Shown here piece by piece: positions 6,469 through 10,729 of a DNA stretch of 10,729 bases. Source of the DNA: an uncultured Coriobacteriaceae bacterium (GTDB lineage: Bacteria; Actinomycetota; Coriobacteriia; Coriobacteriales; Atopobiaceae); the NCBI GenBank assembly GCA_900543875.1, contig UQSV01000059.1, forward strand, positions 1-10,729, in the 5' to 3' direction. The notes under the pieces are model-generated. The model was not told the DNA's origin and searched no databases. It saw only the letters and a program-made list of their open reading frames with translations. The position numbers and the translations under genes were made by a program. Each line of letters starts with the position of its first letter. Positions within the stretch are counted from its first letter, which is position 1.

Positions 6469-6831
6469 TCACCGTGCAAGGACGCGCTCGAGGCGCAAGA
6501 CCTCGTCGCGGGCGTCGCCGGCCGCACGGCGCGCGTCATAGCGCATCCACGCGCCACTCGCGAGCAACACGTCCACGAGGGGACCAAAGCCACCGCGCAG
6601 CGTGCACGAGGCCTCGTGGTAGCTGGCATCGCCCGTGAGTCCCGGATAGCGCACGGCCTCAACGGCCGGGTGGCACGCGAGGTAGCTCGCCACGACCTGC
6701 GCCGTGTCCGAGACGCGTCGCCACGCCTCGGCGTCCATGCCCGCCTGCATCTCGAGAAGATCAGACAGGCAGGGGCCTCCCCCGCCGCACGGCGAGAGAG
6801 GCCCCCAAAAGATGTTCTCGTTGGCAGTCAC
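6469..6831 (-). CDS. Mini protein like the C-terminal part of a Cys/Met-metabolism PLP enzyme
   Basis: This 120-residue protein contains HPAVEAVRYPGL at residues 54-65 and GGFGPLVDV at 80-88. They match the start of the C-terminal domain of cystathionine gamma-synthase/lyase-type enzymes, where a motif such as HPAVERVxYPGL is followed by GFGGMxSF. The PLP-binding lysine domain of those enzymes (normally about 250 residues upstream) is absent, so it cannot work as such an enzyme alone. The start is uncertain. The GTG at 6829-6831 lies 9 bases after the thrS stop without a clear ribosome site, suggesting coupling to thrS; ATG codons at residues 28 and 32 are alternatives. High G/C at third positions and a well-kept frame argue for a real gene, but a remnant of a larger gene is possible. 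The TGA stop abuts the hairpin that terminates the transcript. Confidence 0.6.
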   Translation of the reverse strand: MTANENIFWGPLSPCGGGGPCLSDLLEMQAGMDAEAWRRVSDTAQVVASYLACHPAVEAVRYPGLTGDASYHEASCTLRGGFGPLVDVLLASGAWMRYDARRAAGDARDEVLRLERVLAR

Positions 6832-6840
6832 GACGCGAGA

Positions 6841-8604
6841 TTAGCTGCGACGCTCGGCGATCTCTGCGGAGACCTCGGAGATGAACTCGTCAAGGCTCTT
6901 CTGGACCGTCTCGTTGGAGCGGTCTCGCACGGAGACGTTCCCGGCCTCGACCTCCTTCTCGCCCAAGATGAGCATGTAGGGCACGCGGTCGATGGAGCGG
7001 GCCTCGCGGATCTTGTAGCCAATCTTCTCGTCGCGGTCATCGCACACGGCGCGGATGCCGGCCTCCTCGAGCTTGGCGGCCACCTCGTCGGCGTAGGCGC
7101 GGCTCTTCTCGGAGACGGGAAGGACCTTGACCTGGACGGGGGCGAGCCACGTCGGGAACTTGCCGGCGTAGTGCTCGATCAGGATGCCGATGAAGCGCTC
7201 GATGGAGCCGAAGCAGACGCGGTGAAGCATGATGGGGCGCTTCTTGGAGCCGTCGGCGTCGGTGTACTCGAGGTCGAAGTTGAGCGGCATCTGGAAGTCG
7301 AGCTGGACCGTGCCGCACTGCCAAGTGCGGCCGAGCGAGTCCTCGAGGTGGAAGTCGATCTTGGGGCCGTAGAAGGCGCCGTCGCCCTCGTTGACCTCGT
7401 AGTCCATACCAAGCTCGTTGAGGGCGGTCTTGAGGCCCTCCTCCGCGCGCTCCCAGTCCTCGTCAGAGCCCATGGAGTCGTCCGGACGGGTGGAGAGCTC
7501 GACGTGGTACTTGAAGCCGAACTTCTGGTACACGGAGTCGATGAGGTTCACGACACCCACGATCTCATCGGTGAGCTGGTCGGGGCGCACGAACAGGTGG
7601 GCGTCGTCCTGGTTGAAGCAGCGCACGCGAAACAGGCCGTGCAGGGCGCCGCGCAGCTCGTGACGGTGCACGAGGCCGATCTCGCCGGCGCGGATGGGCA
7701 GCTCGCGGTAGGAGTGCGGCTTGGAGGCGTAGACGAGCACGCCGCCCGGGCAGTTCATGGGCTTGATGCAGTACTCCTCGTCATCGATGACGGTGGAGTA
7801 CATGTTGTCCTTGTAGTGGTCCCAGTGGCCGGAGGTCTTCCACAGCTGCTTGTTCATGATGAGCGGCGTGGAGATCTCAACGTAGCCGGCCTTGTGGTGA
7901 ATCTCGCGCCAGTAGTCGAGCAGGGCGTTCTTGAGGACCACGCCGTTGGGCAGGAAGAACGGGAAGCCGGGGGCCTCGTCGCGCATCATGAACAGATCCA
8001 TCTCGCGGCCGATCTTGCGGTGGTCGCGCTTCTTGGCCTCCTCGAGCAGGCGCAGGTGCTCGTCGAGCTCCTCCTTGGTGGCAAAGGCGACGCCGTTGAT
8101 GCGCGTGAGCATCTTGTTGTTCTTGTCGTCCTTCCAGTAGGCGCCCGATACGGCCGTGAGCTTGAAGGCCTTGACCGCCTTGGTGTAGCAGACGTGCGGG
8201 CCCACGCACATGTCGATGTAGTCGCCCTGCTGGTAGAAGGTGATGCGGGCGTCCTCGGCAAGGTCGCCGATGTGCTCGACCTTGTACTTCTCGCCGCGCT
8301 CCTCCATGAGCTTGATGGCCTCGGCGCGCGGAAGCTCGAACACGGAGAACTTGAGGTTCTCCTTGCAGATCTTCTTCATCTCGGCCTCGATGGCGGGCAG
8401 GTCGTCCTCGCCGATCTTCTTGTCGCCAAGGTCGACGTCGTAGTAGAAGCCCTTCTCGGTGGCGGGGCCGTAGGCAAAGTCGGCCTCGGGGTACAGGCGC
8501 TTGATGGCCTGGGCCAGGATATGGGCGGCGCTGTGGCGCACGACGTGGGTGACCTCGTCTGCGGGGCACTCGTCGACATGGCCGTCGTTGTACAGGATCT
8601 TCAT
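6841..8604 (-). CDS. thrS: Threonyl-tRNA synthetase without the TGS domain
   Basis: ThrRS charges tRNA-Thr with threonine in the cytoplasm. The protein has 587 residues, about 55 fewer than E. coli ThrRS, because it begins just before the editing domain and lacks the N-terminal TGS domain. The editing-site residues are present: H24 and H28 in HSAAH, then D131, C133 and H137 in DMCVGPH. These correspond to E. coli H73, H77, D180, C182 and H186 with a constant offset of 49. The catalytic zinc ligands are C285 (MNCPGG), H336 (DDAHLF) and H461. Class II motif 2 is around residues 314-332 and motif 3 at 462-478, including GSIERF. An anticodon-binding domain follows from about 487 to the end. The ATG at 8602-8604 is preceded by GAAGAGG six bases away. 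A gene-free region with hairpins lies upstream, and a mini gene follows after nine bases. Confidence 0.97.
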   Translation of the reverse strand: MKILYNDGHVDECPADEVTHVVRHSAAHILAQAIKRLYPEADFAYGPATEKGFYYDVDLGDKKIGEDDLPAIEAEMKKICKENLKFSVFELPRAEAIKLMEERGEKYKVEHIGDLAEDARITFYQQGDYIDMCVGPHVCYTKAVKAFKLTAVSGAYWKDDKNNKMLTRINGVAFATKEELDEHLRLLEEAKKRDHRKIGREMDLFMMRDEAPGFPFFLPNGVVLKNALLDYWREIHHKAGYVEISTPLIMNKQLWKTSGHWDHYKDNMYSTVIDDEEYCIKPMNCPGGVLVYASKPHSYRELPIRAGEIGLVHRHELRGALHGLFRVRCFNQDDAHLFVRPDQLTDEIVGVVNLIDSVYQKFGFKYHVELSTRPDDSMGSDEDWERAEEGLKTALNELGMDYEVNEGDGAFYGPKIDFHLEDSLGRTWQCGTVQLDFQMPLNFDLEYTDADGSKKRPIMLHRVCFGSIERFIGILIEHYAGKFPTWLAPVQVKVLPVSEKSRAYADEVAAKLEEAGIRAVCDDRDEKIGYKIREARSIDRVPYMLILGEKEVEAGNVSVRDRSNETVQKSLDEFISEVSAEIAERRS

Positions 8605-8652
8605 GGAAAACCTCTTCCGTTGCTGGTGAGCGCGATAAGTGTACTAGACATG

Positions 8653-8741
8653 AAAAACGCCCGCACGCCGCCCTTGGGCGACGTCGAGCGAATATGCGGC
8701 GTCTGTCACGCGACCTGCCGGCCCGTGGAGGGACAGACGCC
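8653..8741 (-). promoter_or_regulatory. Attenuator-like overlapping hairpins upstream of thrS
   Basis: In the minus-strand RNA a perfect 10-base-pair helix, GGCGTCTGTC (8732-8741) with GACAGACGCC (8698-8707), has a 24-base loop. Next comes a terminator-like stem, ACGTCGCCC (8676-8684) with GGGCGGCGT (8665-8673). The following GCGGGCG (8658-8664) leads into TTTTT (8653-8657) and can pair, with one bulge, to CGCCGC (8696-8701). That last pairing uses four bases of the 10-bp helix, so the two structures exclude each other, as in transcription attenuation. The T-tract ends about 49 bases before the thrS start. No T-box consensus is seen on this strand. Alternatively it is a plain terminator, with thrS transcribed from a TACACT -10-like sequence at 8638-8643. 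Confidence 0.5.
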
Positions 8742-9036
8742 TAGATAGTCTGGGTTGTGATGGCACCTGCGAGCTTGCGCTGCATCAAGTTGGCCCCTTC
8801 TGGCATGTGTGCGACCCTTCGCACGCGAGCAGATTGCTAATGGTTTACCACAAAGTGAGATTTCGCGTGCGGGGCAAGGGTGGTTCGCCACGCGGTCGCT
8901 ACGTTACGGGGAGTGGTCGGGCTGGTGCAGGCGGACGCAGGCGGGACGGCCTCACATGCCGAGGCGAGCGTCCGCCGGACGGGCGCGGGCGTGGGGACAG
9001 CATGGCGGCCACGACGCGCGCGCCCTTCTCGGCATG
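8742..9036. other. Gene-free region with a 9-bp inverted repeat
   Basis: No credible gene is seen here on either strand. The notable structure is an exact inverted repeat, CGCACGCGA (8820-8828) with TCGCGTGCG (8863-8871), enclosing a 34-base A/T-richer segment. In the minus-strand RNA the downstream arm can also fold locally (TGCG with CGCA). A small GTGG/CCAC hairpin with a four-base loop lies at 8880-8891. If transcribed, the region would be part of a long thrS leader. I find no promoter with good hexamers. Confidence 0.4.
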
Positions 9037-9071
9037 AAAAGGCCCCGCAGCGCGGGTGCGCGGCGGGGCCT
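9037..9071 (-). terminator. Rho-independent terminator after the zinc-ribbon gene
   Basis: On the minus strand AGGCCCCGC (9063-9071) pairs perfectly with GCGGGGCCT (9040-9048), and TTTT follows. The hairpin begins 31 bases after the stop at 9102-9104. It should separate this gene's transcript from thrS. Confidence 0.9.
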
Positions 9072-9101
9072 GGCATGCGGCTTGTGCGTGGGCTGCGGCC
9101 T

Positions 9102-9533
9102 CTACTGGATGCGGGTGCGGCAGTAGGGGCAGACCTTCCAGTCGGCGTTGAGCGGGCGGTGGCACGTGGGGCAGACGTTGCGGACCTGCGTGTTGCAGTT
9201 GGGGCACACAATGAAGTCCTTGTCGATGGGCGTGCCGCACTTGGGGCAGATGCCGTAGTGCGAGAGCTGGTGCTCGCGCAGGGCGATGTCGAGGTCCTGT
9301 TCCTCGCGGTCGACCAGGTAGGAGCTCGGGCGCAGGATGACGTAGGCGAGCAGGCCCACGATGGGAATCACCGAGATGATGGCCCACAGCCACCAGGGCT
9401 CGGCGCCGCGGCGCTGGGCGTCGCGGATGACGTAGACGATGGACAGCACGTAGAGCATCACGACGCAGGCAAGCATCAGGTAAAGCACCATGAGCACCTC
9501 AGGCGTGAGGATCTGGTCGATGAGGTTCGACAT
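9102..9533 (-). CDS. Two-helix membrane protein with a double zinc ribbon
   Basis: The 143-residue protein has two probable membrane helices (about residues 12-35 and 48-67) joined by RDAQRRGAEPWWLWA. This resembles the N-terminal membrane module of the phospholipase D nuclease N-terminal type. After a charged linker come four zinc knuckles: C96/C99, C110/C113, C121/C124 and C135/C138. They form a double zinc ribbon of the DZR type, expected to bind two zinc ions. With short loops it is likely cytoplasmic and may bind nucleic acid or protein, but no enzymatic role is visible. The ATG at 9531-9533 has AAGGAG 12 bases upstream, a somewhat long spacing, and no better start is near. Its own promoter and terminator make it a single-gene unit between folC and thrS. 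The domain reading is firm; function is unknown. Confidence 0.85.
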   Translation of the reverse strand: MSNLIDQILTPEVLMVLYLMLACVVMLYVLSIVYVIRDAQRRGAEPWWLWAIISVIPIVGLLAYVILRPSSYLVDREEQDLDIALREHQLSHYGICPKCGTPIDKDFIVCPNCNTQVRNVCPTCHRPLNADWKVCPYCRTRIQ

Positions 9534-9597
9534 AAGGGACCTGCGCTCCTTAGGGTTATGCGGCCCGTGCGGCCGCCGCGAAAAGTCAACTCAAAGG

Positions 9598-9625
9598 ATT
9601 GTAGCAGCTCGTAGGCGTGCGGCAA
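9598..9625 (-). promoter_or_regulatory. Promoter of the zinc-ribbon gene
   Basis: On the minus strand TTGCCG (9620-9625) and TACAAT (9598-9603) are separated by 16 bases, with TG one base before the -10 hexamer. Both the hexamers and the extended -10 fit a housekeeping sigma factor. Transcription would start near 9591, leaving a leader of about 58 bases that includes a GCGGCC/GGCCGC hairpin (9560-9565 and 9571-9576). It lies between the folC stop and the gene at 9102-9533. Confidence 0.75.
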
Positions 9626-9659
9626 CAAAAGCCACCGCATGACCACAGGCCGCGCTCCC

Positions 9660-10729
9660 CTAGCGCGCGAGGCGTGCCAGGCCGGCGAGCTCGCCCGCGA
9701 GGGTGATCGAGCCGCAGGCGACGAAAGCCTTGTCCGCGAGGGCCGCCGCGGCGTCCGCAACGGTTGGGTAGGTGCCGGACGCCTCGACGCCATGGGCTGA
9801 GAAGCGCTCGGCGAGCTCGGCGGCAGGCAGGGCACGGGGGCTTGCCGTGGCCGTCACGTACACGCGCGGGAAGGCGGGCGCCAGCAGCGACACGATGCCA
9901 TCGACGTCCTTGTCGGCCAGCACGGCGCACAGAAGCGCCGGGCGAGTGGAGACGTCTGGGGCGATGGCGTCGAGCGAGGCCAGCAGAGCGGCGACCGACT
10001 GCGGGTTGTGCGAGGCGTCGATGAGGTGCACGGGGGCATCCTGGAGCACGTCGAAGCGTCCGGGCGTGGGGCAGGCCGTAACGCTCGCGCGCAGGGCGCC
10101 CGCGTCGAGCGCGTGGCCCAGGTAGGCCTCGGCGAGCGCGGTGGCGCAGGCGACGTTGGCCGCCTGGTAGAGGGGCTTTGCGCACGCGAGGTGCTCGTAG
10201 GTGGCGCGCGGCGTGGTCACCGCAAGCTCCAGCGTGTCGCCCACGCGCTCGGGACGGCGCGTCACCACGTAGCCTGCATGGGGCAGCTCGGGGTGCTCGC
10301 GCACGCTTCCGGGCTCGACCTCGCCGGGGGCGTCCGTGGGGTCGCTCGGGCGCAGGAGGGTGGGCACGACGCCCTGCTCGACGGCGCGCTCCAGCAGCAC
10401 GTCCTCCACCGTCGAGGGCGACCAGGTGCCCACACCCAGCACGCAGGCCTGCCCCGCCTTGATGACGGCAGCCTTCTCGGCTGCGATCTTCTCGAGGGTG
10501 CCGCCCAGGATGCGGCAGTGGTCAAGGCCGATGCCCGTGACGCAGGTGGCGGCGGGGTGGGTGGCGCTCGTCGCGTCCCAGCGGCCGCCCAGGCCCACCT
10601 CGAGCACGGCGACGTCGACGCGCGCCTCGGCGAAGACCACGCAGGCGGCCACTGTGAGCAGGTCGAACTCGGTGACGCGGAAGGGCCTCTCGCCCGCGGC
10701 CGCGCGGCGGGCGTTCACGCGCTCGCCCG
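9660..10729 (-). CDS. folC: Folylpolyglutamate synthase/dihydrofolate synthase, C-terminal part
   Basis: FolC adds glutamate to tetrahydrofolates, and in many bacteria also to dihydropteroate, in the cytoplasm. It belongs to the Mur ligase superfamily. The 355 visible residues contain EVGLGGRWDAT at about 43-53 (usual EVGLGGRxDAT), then GLDHCRILGGTLEKIAAEKA at about 67-86. GRFDVLQ lies near 223-229 and DASHNPQ near 237-243, where most members have DGAHNP. The end, GSITLAGE, matches the usual GSLxLVGE. The P-loop with GTNGKGS and the first N-terminal residues lie outside the window, so the gene is cut by the window edge and not broken. The frame remains open through the last base. The stop TAG is 126 bases before the next gene, which has its own promoter. 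No terminator with a T-tract is evident just after the stop. Confidence 0.95.
   Translation of the reverse strand, partial: GERVNARRAAAGERPFRVTEFDLLTVAACVVFAEARVDVAVLEVGLGGRWDATSATHPAATCVTGIGLDHCRILGGTLEKIAAEKAAVIKAGQACVLGVGTWSPSTVEDVLLERAVEQGVVPTLLRPSDPTDAPGEVEPGSVREHPELPHAGYVVTRRPERVGDTLELAVTTPRATYEHLACAKPLYQAANVACATALAEAYLGHALDAGALRASVTACPTPGRFDVLQDAPVHLIDASHNPQSVAALLASLDAIAPDVSTRPALLCAVLADKDVDGIVSLLAPAFPRVYVTATASPRALPAAELAERFSAHGVEASGTYPTVADAAAALADKAFVACGSITLAGELAGLARLAR

Noticed and set aside
6203..6472. An 89-codon open frame on the minus strand in the low-GC stretch
   Set aside because: It would start inside the hairpin at 6415-6467, has no ribosome site and no recognisable motif. It could be a gene remnant but cannot be supported.
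6466..8748. A 760-codon open frame on the plus strand opposite thrS
   Set aside because: Same reason: thrS is certain, and the opposite frame has no recognisable domain.
8706..8891. A 61-codon frame on the minus strand that could be a leader peptide
   Set aside because: It has a GTG start without a ribosome site and no run of threonine codons, as expected for a threonine attenuator peptide.
8876..8895. T-box-like word AAGGGTGG on the plus strand upstream of thrS
   Set aside because: It is on the wrong strand for thrS, no plus-strand gene follows, and the bases after it form a simple GTGG/CCAC hairpin and not the T-box consensus.

Overview
The window is a 10.7 kb piece of a GC-rich bacterial chromosome in which every convincing gene lies on the minus strand. 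Codon third positions are rich in G/C in most genes. The gene set (recN, nadK, a long bifunctional adhE, thrS, folC) and a threonyl-tRNA synthetase without the usual N-terminal TGS domain suggest an anaerobic, fermentative actinobacterium. My best guess is the class Coriobacteriia (Collinsella, Olsenella or Atopobium relatives). That placement is inference from style and gene content, not from a search.

Read in the direction of transcription (high to low coordinates), the order is: the 3' part of folC (9660-10729); a small two-helix membrane protein with a double zinc ribbon (9102-9533), with its own promoter and terminator; a 430-base gap holding inverted repeats and a terminator-like hairpin; thrS (6841-8604); and a 120-residue protein resembling the tail of a Cys/Met-metabolism PLP enzyme (6469-6831), probably read from the thrS transcript. 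Then come a near-perfect hairpin, a low-GC stretch, a small four-helix membrane protein (5655-6107), a 560-base regulatory region, adhE (2471-5092), an APH/choline-kinase-like phosphotransferase (1585-2346) closed by a strong terminator, nadK (535-1398) with its own promoter, and the 5' part of recN (1-524), which starts 10 bases after the nadK stop.

Most of the genes are housekeeping: folate polyglutamylation, tRNA charging, NADP synthesis and DNA repair. AdhE regenerates NAD+ by reducing acetyl-CoA to ethanol, as expected for a fermenter. The two small membrane proteins, the kinase-like protein and the mini PLP-like protein have no assignable function.

The least ordinary signals are outside the coding regions. 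Two hairpin elements that begin with the same GGTGACAAA(A)CG sequence each contain or abut the TGA stop codon of a different minus-strand gene, and a third GGGGACA palindrome sits before nadK. The adhE leader can form alternative pairings that either free or mask its Shine-Dalgarno sequence. The thrS upstream region has two overlapping helices ahead of a T-tract, like an attenuator, but no recognisable T-box. I see no CRISPR array, tRNA, rRNA, transposase or integrase, and no clear new multi-gene system.
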